64,000 nt of DNA from JASGKO01 sp049840595 (GTDB taxonomy: Bacteria > Verrucomicrobiota > Verrucomicrobiia > Chthoniobacterales > Chthoniobacteraceae), in contig JASGKO010000018.1 of NCBI GenBank assembly GCA_049840595.1, positions 1 to 64,000 on the forward strand, written 5' to 3'. The position numbers were made by a program, and so were the translations under genes. The notes under the pieces are model-generated. The model saw only the letters and a list, made by a program, of their open reading frames with translations. It was not told the origin of the DNA and ran no database searches. This document shows positions 27,997 through 36,124 of this stretch, one piece after another. Within the stretch, counting starts at the first letter, position 1. Each line of letters begins with the position of its first letter.

Positions 27997-28971
27997 TCAT
28001 TTCCCCTGCAACGCTTTCAGTTTCTCCTTCACCCGCCCATACGTCACGAAAATATCCCGGCACTTCCACAGCACCACCTCCGGCACCTTCCGCTCCGCGC
28101 GGAGCGAGACAAACTGCTCGATCAGATAATCGAAAAACGTCTCCGGCGCGAAACACTGCTCCCACGCCTGCCTCGCCTTCCGCCCCATCTCCGCGTGCCG
28201 GTCCTCCTGCGCCCGCAAGATCGAGGGCAGGCGCTCCAACTCCTTCTCCTTCACAAAAATGGCGAACTCACTCCAGTCCACCCCGCGCGGGACGATCCAG
28301 TCATCGCTCATGATCACCGGGGCCACCCCCATCTGCATCGATTCAAAGGCCCGCATTGTCCCCGCGCCGCTGCCGCGGGGGCAGAGCGCAAATTTCGAGC
28401 TCAGCAAAATCTCCGCAAACGCCGCCTGCGGCTCTGCCCGTCCCTCGGTCACATGCGTGAAGACATCGAAGCTCGTCGTATCCTTCACCAGGAACTCCTG
28501 CGGCAACTCCAGCGCCAGCAAGTCGTCCCGCACCCGGTGCGAGCGCCGCCCCATGAACGACCCCAGCCACCGCTTCGGATGCTCGTAACCACGGGCCGTC
28601 AGCGTGCCCAGGTAATGGTTCTTGAACGCCGGCGGATACAGCTCAAAGCTCGCCGAGCGATACCGCCAGGGAAACGCCATCCGTCGATGCCCGCTGCAAT
28701 ACACCCCCGGCAGCAACGGCGGGAATTTCCAGTCATCCCCCTCCGTCGCCAGGAAGCATCGCTCCGGATACCGGTTCACCACCGGATGCTCCCGCAGGCT
28801 GCGAAACCAGTGCTGCTCCCGCACATTCCCCACAAAGATCATCTCCGCCTCCGCCGGGTCCTCCACCAGTTCATGCCGCTTCGACGAGAGCTCCCACAAT
28901 TCCCGCAACCGCGCCTCCTGATGCCGCCGCGCCTCCGCGTGCGTTTCACAACTCAGCAAATGAACCTTCAT
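27997..28971 (-). CDS. Exostosin-family (GT47-like) glycosyltransferase
   Basis: A 324-residue protein with no signal peptide. The C-terminal half has the exostosin signature SKFALCPRGSGAGTMRAFESMQMG followed by VAPVIMSDDWIVPRG, then a helical end (LRAQEDRHAEMGRKARQAW). In eukaryotes GT47 enzymes make heparan sulfate or pectic side chains; bacterial relatives sit in polysaccharide loci. Here it stands alone between a toxin-antitoxin pair and a repeat region, so its acceptor is unknown. Confidence 0.8.
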   Translation of the reverse strand: MKVHLLSCETHAEARRHQEARLRELWELSSKRHELVEDPAEAEMIFVGNVREQHWFRSLREHPVVNRYPERCFLATEGDDWKFPPLLPGVYCSGHRRMAFPWRYRSASFELYPPAFKNHYLGTLTARGYEHPKRWLGSFMGRRSHRVRDDLLALELPQEFLVKDTTSFDVFTHVTEGRAEPQAAFAEILLSSKFALCPRGSGAGTMRAFESMQMGVAPVIMSDDWIVPRGVDWSEFAIFVKEKELERLPSILRAQEDRHAEMGRKARQAWEQCFAPETFFDYLIEQFVSLRAERKVPEVVLWKCRDIFVTYGRVKEKLKALQGK

Positions 28972-29347
28972 GGAATGGAGCGCATCCTCGACATCAAATT
29001 TTTCAAAGCCGCCCGCTCATGCCACATCGTTTGCTTGAATACGAGCGCCAAATGAACGTGCCGCCCGGGAATCGCTCGTTCGCTCCTGTTCGCCGCGCAA
29101 ACCAAGTGCCCCAGCATACCCTCTGGATCATAGCGTTGGTAAATGCCCCCAACTACGCCCAAAAACATCCTTCGTCCCCGCGCCCTTGGACTGCGGCGAC
29201 CTGTCGCCGCTTTCACCACGCGAGACACGTCTCGCCCCCCACGCGCAGCCCAATATTTCTCCTCGTTCCCACGCTCCGGGGCGATCGGTCAGGGATGGCC
29301 GCGATCTTTTCTGGATCAGGCGATGCGTGGTTGCTTCGCTCCCCCGG
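28972..29347. repeat. Intergenic region with paired hairpins (REP-like)
   Basis: No gene. Two adjacent perfect 7-bp hairpins lie at 29192-29209 (GCGGCGA/TCGCCGC, loop CCTG) and 29219-29234 (GCGAGAC/GTCTCGC, loop AC), separated by 9 bases. The surrounding text (CTGCGGCGACCTGTCGCCGC) is another sequence type I recall as dispersed between genes in this phylum. It separates the divergent or parallel promoters of the exostosin and GNAT genes. Confidence 0.5.
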
Positions 29348-29821
29348 TCAGGCATCGACCGCGATCGGTAAAATAAAGTTCGCCATGCGATCGCGCTCCA
29401 CCCATCCCAGCTGGCGATAAAACTGGCGCTGATAGGAGGCCCCATCCCGGCCATTCAGCAGCGAAAGCCGCGCGCAGCCCCGGCGTTTGGCCTCCGCCAC
29501 CACCACCTCCAGCAAAGTGGTGCCCAGCCGTCGGCCCGTATCCGCCGGTCGGATAAACAGCTCGGTCACATAAGCCTCGCCGCCTCGTAAAAAGAGAAAC
29601 GGCACCCAATGGACCGCGCAATACCCGGCGATTTCACCGGTCTCGTTTTCCACGACATAGGCGCTCGATTCACCGCTGCTGTCGATTCGGGCCAGATTGG
29701 CGGCCACCGTTGCCGTGGTGACCGCCTGGTCCTGCCCGGCAACGGCCCGGATTTCCTGGACGCGATGGATTACCGCCGCAATCAGCGGAGCATCTGCCCT
29801 CTCTGCTTTTCTAACGTGCAT
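29348..29821 (-). CDS. GNAT-family N-acetyltransferase
   Basis: A 157-residue single-domain acyl-CoA transferase. The N-terminus is MHVRKAERADAPLIAAVIHR, beta4 is EAYVTELFIRPADTGRRLG and leads into the pyrophosphate-binding loop RRLGTTLL, and the end is FYRQLGWVERDRMANFIL. The substrate is unknown. ATG 29821 is preferred over an upstream in-frame start because it opens directly into the first beta strand. Confidence 0.85.
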   Translation of the reverse strand: MHVRKAERADAPLIAAVIHRVQEIRAVAGQDQAVTTATVAANLARIDSSGESSAYVVENETGEIAGYCAVHWVPFLFLRGGEAYVTELFIRPADTGRRLGTTLLEVVVAEAKRRGCARLSLLNGRDGASYQRQFYRQLGWVERDRMANFILPIAVDA

Positions 29822-29957
29822 AAGTTGCTTTGCGCGGCAAAACAATGCTCCACCCCCTTGGCAAAGGAAAGCATGGAACCGGCTCGTTTCGGAAGAAAAA
29901 CTGGTTCGTCGAAGTGGAGGTTATCACCGTTCCATCGGTCATTACCGGAGCGACCTT

Positions 29958-30590
29958 TCACAGCCCTGTCGCATCCACGCCTTCGCGCAGCTCCTTTTGT
30001 TTGCTCTCGAAGCGTTCGGCATCCCCCTGTCGCTTGAGATCGTAGTCTTCGTAGGTGATCTTGCAGCCATATACCGTAGGAGAAGGCGAGGCTGTCGGGG
30101 CGGTGTCCGCGTCGAGACGGATTGATGTTCTTCGTCCTTCGATGGTTTGGTGCGTCTGCCCAAAAGCGCCATTCCCAGCCTGGAATGCATCCACCGAAAC
30201 CGACCCTGCAGCATCTCCCAGGGCCCGGGTTTGCGTGTTGACGAGTTCTTCAGCCGTTGGCTTGTCCTCATACTTGTTCCGCACTACTGCCCACACTTTT
30301 GCCGCCAGCTCATCCGCCTTTGAGATCTCCGGCGTACGGGCCACCGCCACGATCTGGTAGATGCGATGGGTCGTCGGCGTAATTTTCACCAGATAGGTGG
30401 TAAACGCCCCATTCGCCTTCTCCGGCTTGAATTCATAAGCATCCTTCACCCCGTATTTCGACACCGGCTCCGTCTTCGGCTCAAACGGGTCGCCAAACTT
30501 CAGCCCAAAAGCCCCCGTAATCCTGTCTGCCGCCTGCGCTGTCATTCCCGCCATCGCCAGGCCCATCATCATCGCACACACTCTTGTCAT
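29958..30590 (-). CDS. Exported protein of unknown function
   Basis: A 210-residue protein with a signal peptide (MTRVCAMMMGLAMAGMTAQA). The mature part begins ITGAFGLKFGDPFEP, a phrase seen in other uncharacterised secreted proteins in which a short strand precedes a calcium- or substrate-binding loop. A helical segment (KADELAAKVWAVVRNKYE) follows, and a basic, charged C-terminal helix (YEDYDLKRQGDAERFESK) ends the protein. No catalytic motif is visible. It lies downstream of, and on the same strand as, the membrane and Feo genes, but 240 bp away. Confidence 0.55.
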   Translation of the reverse strand: MTRVCAMMMGLAMAGMTAQAADRITGAFGLKFGDPFEPKTEPVSKYGVKDAYEFKPEKANGAFTTYLVKITPTTHRIYQIVAVARTPEISKADELAAKVWAVVRNKYEDKPTAEELVNTQTRALGDAAGSVSVDAFQAGNGAFGQTHQTIEGRRTSIRLDADTAPTASPSPTVYGCKITYEDYDLKRQGDAERFESKQKELREGVDATGL

Positions 30591-30830
30591 AGAAAATTTT
30601 CCCTTCAGCTTATTGAGTCCGCATTTTTGTCCGGTTTATTCGATTTTTTTGCGGAACGTTCGCTGCCAGCTCATGAGAAACTGGCGCACAGACGGGAGCG
30701 TTTCTCGAAAATCAATTGCGAGGGTGGTTATCGATTGCGTCCAAGAGTCTCCGATCCTGCTGCTGGAGGGCAACTGCTGTTGGCGGGACAAGTGAGTGCC
30801 CCGGCTTCCGCTTGGTCCCGAGAAGTAAAG

Positions 30831-31184
30831 TTAATTGCTTTGCAGCGATTCTTTATGGCTGCCTTCCGAAGTAGTATCATGGCTGGCATCACACCCGTCG
30901 ATGCGACGACAAAAGCCAACCCATGAACCTGCCACGTAGAAAACAAGCGGAATATAAACAAGTAGGATCGCCAGTCCGCTTAGAACCAAGGCATGACTCG
31001 GTGCAGTTTGGTGCGAAATAAAAGGGAGTTCATTCAGCCGCCAGCCGATGAGGTTCAAAGGGCTAAGAAAAAGAGAAACGATAAGGAAGGCCAGGAAAGC
31101 TCTGCCAATCATGCTCCAGCCCCGGGCATAAACCCGACCGACATAGTTCAGCCCATAAGAAAACAACTCCGCCAGATGTTTCAT
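30831..31184 (-). CDS. Small two-TM membrane protein near the feo operon
   Basis: A 117-residue protein starting MKHLAELFSYGLNYVGRVYARG. Two strong hydrophobic helices (MIGRAFLAFLIVSLFLSPLNLIG and ALVLSGLAILLVYIPLVFYVAG) are followed by a hydrophilic tail. I do not recognise a family. It begins 44 bp after the FeoB-associated Cys-rich gene on the same strand and could be the last gene of the iron operon. Confidence 0.5.
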   Translation of the reverse strand: MKHLAELFSYGLNYVGRVYARGWSMIGRAFLAFLIVSLFLSPLNLIGWRLNELPFISHQTAPSHALVLSGLAILLVYIPLVFYVAGSWVGFCRRIDGCDASHDTTSEGSHKESLQSN

Positions 31185-31228
31185 AGCGCCAAAATAGGCA
31201 GCTTGTCGCCGAAGGTAAAGACTCCAAG

Positions 31229-31375
31229 TTACTTCTTCTGCACGCTTCCGCAGCCGCAGCCGCTCCCGCAGCCTTTCTTGGCGGCCTTTTTGCCGGGGAA
31301 GAAGCGGCGGAAGAGGAAGAAGGCCGCGCCAATGATGAGGGCGGAGACGAGGAGATGATCGAGATTGGGATTCAT
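31229..31375 (-). CDS. FeoB-associated Cys-rich membrane protein
   Basis: A 48-residue protein: one N-terminal membrane helix (LLVSALIIGAAFFLFRRFF) and a short basic-cysteine tail KKAAKKGCGSGCGCGSVQKK with four Cys. This is the layout of FeoB-associated Cys-rich proteins (PF12669), which follow feoB in many bacteria and may hand Fe(II) or help FeoB assembly. It lies 8 bp after the feoB stop. Assignment rests on length, Cys pattern and position. Confidence 0.85.
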   Translation of the reverse strand: MNPNLDHLLVSALIIGAAFFLFRRFFPGKKAAKKGCGSGCGCGSVQKK

Positions 31376-31383
31376 GGCAGCGA

Positions 31384-33465
31384 TTAGTGGAAGCCGAGCA
31401 GGCGCCCGCCCTGGTAAACGACAAAGGCGCCGATCCAGGCGAGGGCCGTCATATAGGCGATCTGGAAAAGCGGCCAGCGCCAGGAGTTGGTCTCCCGTTT
31501 CACGATGGCGACGGTGCTGATGCACTGCATGGCTAAAACATAGAACACCATGAGGCCGATGCAAACGAGCGGGGTGAAGGCGGGCGAGCCATCGGCGCGC
31601 TTCTCCCGGATCATCGTATCGCGCAGCGGCGCGGTGTCTTCGTGATCGTTGCCCTCGACGTTATAGACGATCGACATCGTGCTCACGAACACCTCGCGCG
31701 CGGCAAAGCTGCCGATGAGGCCGATGCCGATTTTCCAGTCGTAGCCGAGCGGCTTGATCGCGGGCTCGATGAAGCGGCCCATCTGCCCGGCGACGCTCAT
31801 TTCCAGGGCCTCGGCGGAGGTGGCCTTCGGATCGGAGGGTTTCGGAAAAGTGGCCAGCGCCCAGAGCAGGATCGAGAGGGAGAGAATGATCGTGCCCGCG
31901 CGGCGAAGGAAGAGCCCGCTGCGCTCCCACATGCGGAGGGCGACGGTTTTCCACGAGGGCAGGCGATAGGGCGGGAGCTCAAGCAGGAGCATCGGCGTCT
32001 CGCCCTTGAGCAGGCCCTTCTTGAAAACCCAGGCCATGCCAAACGCGGCGACGATGCCGACGAGATACATGCTGAGAATGACGCCTGCTTTTTGGAAGGC
32101 ATTCGCCATCGGCATGAGCACCGCGATCATGATCGCATAGACCGGCAGACGGGCGGAGCAGCTCATGAGCGGGGCGACGAGGATGGTGACCAGGCGGTCC
32201 TTGCGGTTCTCAATCGTGCGCGTGGCCATGATGCCGGGAATCGCGCAGGCAAAGGAGCTGAGCATGGGGATGAAGGACTTGCCATGCAGGCCCACGCGGG
32301 ACATCAGGCGATCCATGATGAAAGCGGCGCGGGCCATGTAGCCGGTGTCCTCCAAGATGCCGAGGAAGAAGTAGAGGATGAGAATCTGCGGCAGGAAGAC
32401 GAGCACCCCGCCCACGCCCGCGATGATGCCGTCGGTGAGGAGCCCGCGCAGATCGCTGTCGGGCAGGTGGGCCTTTACGAAATCGCTGATCGCGCCGCTC
32501 GCGTCGTCAATCAACCCCATCGGATACTGGGCGATGGTGAAGATGCAGAAGAACATCAACGCCATGGCAAAGAGGAAGGCGGCCCAGCCCCAGAAACGGT
32601 GGGTCAGCCACGCATCGAGCTGGTCGGACAGGGAAAGCTGCGGGCCCCCGGCCTTGTGGACGGCTTTTTCGCAAATGCCCTGAATCCACGCATAGCGCGC
32701 TTCCACCGGGGCGGCGGTGGGATCGAGCGAAGCATCGCGGACGCGCTGCTGGGCGGCGTGGATCTCCTGCAAGAGCGCGGCGGGCAGGTTGAGATCGCGC
32801 AGGGCAGCCTCGTGGAGCGTGAGGAGCAGCAGGGCCTCGGGAAAGCGGACGTCCTCCGCGACCTCGAGCCGGGCGGCCAGTTGCGCGGCCTCGCGCTCGA
32901 TCACCAGCGGCAGCGGCGCGCGCCGGGTCGGAGCGGCGAGGGGAGACTTGGAGAGGGCCTGGCGGAGCGGGACGAGGCCGTGGCCGGTCTTCGCGACGGT
33001 GGGAATGACGGGAATCCCGAGCGCGGTTTCCAGCGCCTGCACGTCCACGGTGATGCCGTTTTCCTCGGCCATATCCACCATGTTCAGCGCGAGGACGAGC
33101 GGGATTTTCATCTCCAGCAACTGGGCGACGAGATAGAGATTGCGCTCCAGGTTCGAGGCATCGACGACTGCAATGATCACATCGGGGCGCGGCGTGTCGG
33201 CCAGCCGCCCGAGCAGGACATCGCGGGCGACCGCCTCATCGGGCGAGCGGATCTGCAGGCTGTAACTGCCCGGCAGGTCGAGCAGGTTCATCGTCTCGCC
33301 ATGGCTGCCGTAGAAGCGGGCGGTCTTTTTCTCCACGGTCACGCCGGGATAGTTGCCCACCTTCTGGCGCAGGCCGGTGAGGGCGTTGAAGAGGGTGCTC
33401 TTGCCGCAGTTCGGATTCCCGGCAATGGCGACGTGGCGAATGATTTCTGGTGTGGTGACGGACAT
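31384..33465 (-). CDS. feoB: Ferrous iron transporter B
   Basis: Inner-membrane Fe(II) uptake protein with an N-terminal G protein. In the 693 residues the G1 loop is GNPNCGKST (16-24), G3 DLPGSYSL, and G4 NMVD. The FeoB helical spacer follows, then about eight membrane helices with the gate motifs (FLPQILILYFFLGILEDTGYMARAAF; the second gate with PLMSCSARLPVYAI). It is full length with no frame break. Two feoA genes lie upstream and the Cys-rich partner downstream, forming an operon on the minus strand. Confidence 0.97.
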   Translation of the reverse strand: MSVTTPEIIRHVAIAGNPNCGKSTLFNALTGLRQKVGNYPGVTVEKKTARFYGSHGETMNLLDLPGSYSLQIRSPDEAVARDVLLGRLADTPRPDVIIAVVDASNLERNLYLVAQLLEMKIPLVLALNMVDMAEENGITVDVQALETALGIPVIPTVAKTGHGLVPLRQALSKSPLAAPTRRAPLPLVIEREAAQLAARLEVAEDVRFPEALLLLTLHEAALRDLNLPAALLQEIHAAQQRVRDASLDPTAAPVEARYAWIQGICEKAVHKAGGPQLSLSDQLDAWLTHRFWGWAAFLFAMALMFFCIFTIAQYPMGLIDDASGAISDFVKAHLPDSDLRGLLTDGIIAGVGGVLVFLPQILILYFFLGILEDTGYMARAAFIMDRLMSRVGLHGKSFIPMLSSFACAIPGIMATRTIENRKDRLVTILVAPLMSCSARLPVYAIMIAVLMPMANAFQKAGVILSMYLVGIVAAFGMAWVFKKGLLKGETPMLLLELPPYRLPSWKTVALRMWERSGLFLRRAGTIILSLSILLWALATFPKPSDPKATSAEALEMSVAGQMGRFIEPAIKPLGYDWKIGIGLIGSFAAREVFVSTMSIVYNVEGNDHEDTAPLRDTMIREKRADGSPAFTPLVCIGLMVFYVLAMQCISTVAIVKRETNSWRWPLFQIAYMTALAWIGAFVVYQGGRLLGFH

Positions 33466-33531
33466 GCGAACCGCGTGGGCGAAAGTTGAGAGAAGCGGGA
33501 GAAAGGCGGCGAAGGGAAACGGAAAAGCTGG

Positions 33532-33780
33532 CTAGAGGCGGGCGACGAAGATGCCTGCCGCTTCGTTCTTGCGCAGCGAGAGATGGCTGCCGCGCACCTT
33601 GATTTCGATCGGATCGCCGAGCGGGGCAAAGCGGACGACCTGGACCTCGGTGCCGGTGGTGACGCCCATTTCGAGCAGCCGCTGGCGCTGGCCGGGCTCC
33701 AGGGTAAATGAGACGATGCGACCGCGTTGACCTATGGTAAAGGCGCTGAGGGGCTCCGGTGGCGGTGCGTCGCTGCTCAT
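33532..33780 (-). CDS. feoA: FeoA-domain protein 1
   Basis: An 82-residue SH3-like FeoA protein starting MSSDAPPPEPLSAF. The fold pattern is typical: IGQRGRIVSFTLEP, LLEMGVTTGTEVQVVRFAPLG and DPIEIKVRGSHLSLRKNEAAGI. FeoA is a cytosolic partner of FeoB that supports Fe(II) uptake. The start at 33780 overlaps the upstream FeoA-like gene (ATGA). Confidence 0.9.
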   Translation of the reverse strand: MSSDAPPPEPLSAFTIGQRGRIVSFTLEPGQRQRLLEMGVTTGTEVQVVRFAPLGDPIEIKVRGSHLSLRKNEAAGIFVARL

Positions 33781-34016
33781 GCCGCTACGGGCTCCACCAG
33801 CACATGCCGTCCCAATTCCCGCCCGATGGCCACGCGAATTCCCTGCAACCGGCAGATCATCGCGCCGCCCTCGGAAAGCTTGCACACCCGCGCGGATTCG
33901 CAGAAGCCTAGTTCGCGCAGCCGGTCACACTCGGCAATGCCCGCTTGCAGGGAGACAATACGCAACAACTGCCCGCAACGGGCATGGCAGAGGTTGATCG
34001 GCGTGGGCTGAATCAT
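33777..34016 (-). CDS. feoA: FeoA-domain protein 2
   Basis: A 79-residue second FeoA-like protein, first gene of the feo operon, overlapping the next feoA by four bases. It contains CGQLLRIVSLQAGIAECDRL, RELGFCESARVCKLSEGG and a final strand set. It is more divergent than FeoA1 and carries five Cys/His-capable residues near the N-terminus (CHARCGQ). Two feoA genes before feoB are found in several phyla. Confidence 0.85.
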   Translation of the reverse strand: MIQPTPINLCHARCGQLLRIVSLQAGIAECDRLRELGFCESARVCKLSEGGAMICRLQGIRVAIGRELGRHVLVEPVAA

Positions 34017-34098
34017 GGGTTTGAAGCAACAGAATAGCAGCTTTTGAGATTCTGTCGCAACAGGATATCACGACAAATTTTTGTAATGAATTCCTTCG
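34017..34098 (-). promoter_or_regulatory. Promoter region of the feo operon with an imperfect inverted repeat
   Basis: The 80 bp upstream of the first feoA contain AGAAT and ATTCT half-sites around 34034-34055 inside an AT-rich stretch. An iron regulator of the Fur or DtxR type would be expected here, but the repeat does not clearly match either consensus. Assignment is tentative. Confidence 0.3.
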
Positions 34099-34506
34099 TT
34101 ACTGCTTGTCCACACTGTATTTGCCCGGGCCGATGAGGAGCAGGCAATAGAAGACGATCGCCATCGACAGGGAGTGGGAGGTGTGGAGATCGAAGTCGTC
34201 GTGCTTGTGAAAATGCATGATGGTGGCGACCGTCATGGTGAAGGCCATCAGCAGGCAGGCCGGGCGGAAGAGGCAGCCAAGGATCATCAGCGCGCCCCCG
34301 GCGACCTCACTGACTGCGGCGGCCAGGCCGAAGTATTTGAGGAACATATCCACGTGGAGGAAGCGCATGGCGGCCCCGAGCTTGATCCACTCTTTCGGGC
34401 CTTCCACGAGGAGCGGCCAGCCGTGGAGGATGAAAATCACACCCAAGCCCACGCGCAGGAGAAGGAGCCCGGCTTCGCGATACTTGGTGAGGAAAGTCAT
34501 AATCAT
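34099..34506 (-). CDS. DoxX-family membrane protein
   Basis: A 135-residue protein with four hydrophobic helices matching DoxX/DoxD-like proteins (PF07681): LLLRVGLGVIFILHGWPLL at the N-terminus with the conserved HG, FGLAAAVSEVAGGALMILG, LLMAFTMTVATIMHF with HKHD, and a last helix SLSMAIVFYCLLLIGPG. DoxX proteins are linked to thiosulfate:quinone oxidoreductase or redox protection, but most members are unassigned. ATG at 34506 or 34500. It lies 83 bp upstream of, and in line with, the feo operon. Confidence 0.8.
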   Translation of the reverse strand: MIMTFLTKYREAGLLLLRVGLGVIFILHGWPLLVEGPKEWIKLGAAMRFLHVDMFLKYFGLAAAVSEVAGGALMILGCLFRPACLLMAFTMTVATIMHFHKHDDFDLHTSHSLSMAIVFYCLLLIGPGKYSVDKQ

Positions 34507-34564
34507 CGCGCGACTGTAGAGGAAACCCGATGGCCGCCAATGCAAAATGCGCGGACGGGATTTA

Positions 34565-34770
34565 ACCACCAAGGCACCAAGACACCAAGGAGAGGGGGAT
34601 TTTTAACTACGGAGAAAACTGAGGACAGGGAGGGGGTGAATCGTCGGCGTGGGGTAGCTGGTAGGGCTGCAGCTTAGGACATTTTCATTCGCGCCCATCC
34701 GCAAAATCCGCAGTTTAAAATTCTTCCTCTCTGCGTCCTCCGTGCTCTCCGTGGTTAAAAATGTTTCCCC
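34565..34770. repeat. Degenerate short-period intergenic repeat (CACCAAGG / CTCCGTG type)
   Basis: The segment 34565-34590 reads as several CACCAAGR units, and 34725-34760 contains the complementary style (CTGCGTCCTCCGTGCTCTCC then GTGGTTAAAAA). Similar text occurs at 45140-45170 and 51325-51420 in this window. Such runs are common non-coding fillers between genes in verrucomicrobia and planctomycetes. No gene recognised in 34507-34996. Confidence 0.5.
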
Positions 34771-34774
34771 CCGA

Positions 34775-34817
34775 AAAAGATTGAGCCCCCCGCGATCGAG
34801 TGACCGCGAAGGGCTCA
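34775..34817 (-). terminator. Probable intrinsic terminator downstream of holA
   Basis: On the minus strand, inverted arms TGAGCCC (34811-34817) and GGGCTCA (34782-34788), with inner CGCG/CGCG pairing, are followed by a T-rich run (TCTTTTT at 34775-34781). The hairpin lies about 180 bp after the holA stop. The AT-rich stretch between holds no ORF, so the terminator might instead close a small RNA. Confidence 0.6.
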
Positions 34818-34996
34818 TGTTCCCCCCAGAACAATCTTCAAAATTGATAAGAAGAGATTACCTCACATCCCGAGGTGCGCAACTGATTTTTGAAAAATTT
34901 TCTAATTTTCGCAGTCGGTGTCACGCAATTGCCTCAAACATAAGCATATCTGCTTCATTACAAATGATATTCAACCCCATTAAAGGCTCGGAAGTT

Positions 34997-36124
34997 TCAC
35001 TTTCCGGGCGATTTTCCGGCCAGGGAGGCGAAAATTTCGGTGAGGACCAACCTTTGGTCACCGGATGAACTCACCAATTTGATGTTCGCCGTAAGACAGG
35101 CGGCGAGCATCTTGCGGAGTTCCTCAAACTGGAAGCGGTGGGCCTGGATCGCCGCGATACCGAGGGCGTAGCCATTGATCCCGCCGTCCTTCTTGCGCGG
35201 CAAATGGGCGGTCGCTTCCGGCGGCAGGCGGTTGAGCGAGCCGACAAAAAAGTGAGGCTGCTGGGGCTTGGAAAGTTTATGGCGCTGCATCAAATCCTTC
35301 ACCAACAGCAGGTTGCGAACAGTGGGGACAATCGCGACGAGCAAGATGCCGATCGCGGATTCGCCCTGTTCCATGAGCTGGTCGATGAGCTTGATGCACT
35401 CGGGCAGGTCGCGGCGGGCGAGGGCGTTGCCCAGCTCGAAGATGACCCCGGCGCGGGTCATGGGCGTGAGCATGCGGACGTCTTCGCGGGTGATCTCGCG
35501 GCGTTCGGCCCCGAGGAAGAGGTCCATTTTCTCCAATTCCCCGGCTATGGCGCGGGTGTCGCCGCCGGTGAAGAGGGTGAAAAGCTCCAGCGCATCGCCC
35601 TGAAAGCGCAGGCCGAGCGCCCGGGCGCGGGTCTCGACCATTCCAGCGGCTTCCTCCTCCCAGCCGCTGCGGCTGGCATCAAGTTTGTCGTGAATGATCA
35701 CGTCGGCGATCTTGCCGAGGGTCTTGAAAAAGGAGCGACGCTTGTCGATCTCCGTTGCGCTGAGCAGCAAGCGGGTCCCCTCGGGCAGGCCGGCGGTGAG
35801 CACTTCGGTCAGTTTCTCCAGCGCCTCCAGCACCCCGGCAGCGCGACCGGTCACACTGTCCCCGAGGAAATCCGCATTCTTGAGCCAGACCAGCTTTTCG
35901 CCGCCGAAGAAAGGGAGCGTCTGGAGCGCCTCCACTGTTTGCAGGATGCGCTGGGTGGCCTGCTCGGCGTTGTCGGTCACGCCATCCACCGTTTCCACGC
36001 CGAAATCCGCCCCGCTCGCCGGGCATAATTGGATGGAGAGTTCCAGCGCCTCGCGTTTTACCTCGGATTCGTCGGAGCCGACGACGGCGTAAATAGAGGT
36101 GGTTGTGGCTTTGGTGGCGGTCAT
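34997..36124 (-). CDS. holA: DNA polymerase III subunit delta
   Basis: Delta subunit of the clamp loader, which opens the sliding clamp. With ATG 36124 the product is 375 residues. It has the degenerate AAA+ delta layout: start SIYAVVGSDESEVKREALEL, LPFFGGEKLVWLKNADFLGD, LLLSATEIDKRRSFFKTL, FTLFTGGDTRAIAGELEKMDLFLG, and the helical C-terminal domain with LLLVKDLMQRHKLS. No Walker residues are expected in delta and none is seen. The start overlaps the stop of the upstream HExxH gene (ATGA). Confidence 0.9.
   Translation of the reverse strand: MTATKATTTSIYAVVGSDESEVKREALELSIQLCPASGADFGVETVDGVTDNAEQATQRILQTVEALQTLPFFGGEKLVWLKNADFLGDSVTGRAAGVLEALEKLTEVLTAGLPEGTRLLLSATEIDKRRSFFKTLGKIADVIIHDKLDASRSGWEEEAAGMVETRARALGLRFQGDALELFTLFTGGDTRAIAGELEKMDLFLGAERREITREDVRMLTPMTRAGVIFELGNALARRDLPECIKLIDQLMEQGESAIGILLVAIVPTVRNLLLVKDLMQRHKLSKPQQPHFFVGSLNRLPPEATAHLPRKKDGGINGYALGIAAIQAHRFQFEELRKMLAACLTANIKLVSSSGDQRLVLTEIFASLAGKSPGK

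Noticed and set aside
31642..33489. 615-codon open frame opposite feoB
   Set aside because: The minus-strand frame is an unmistakable full-length FeoB; the plus-strand product is compositionally biased and has no family match I recognise.
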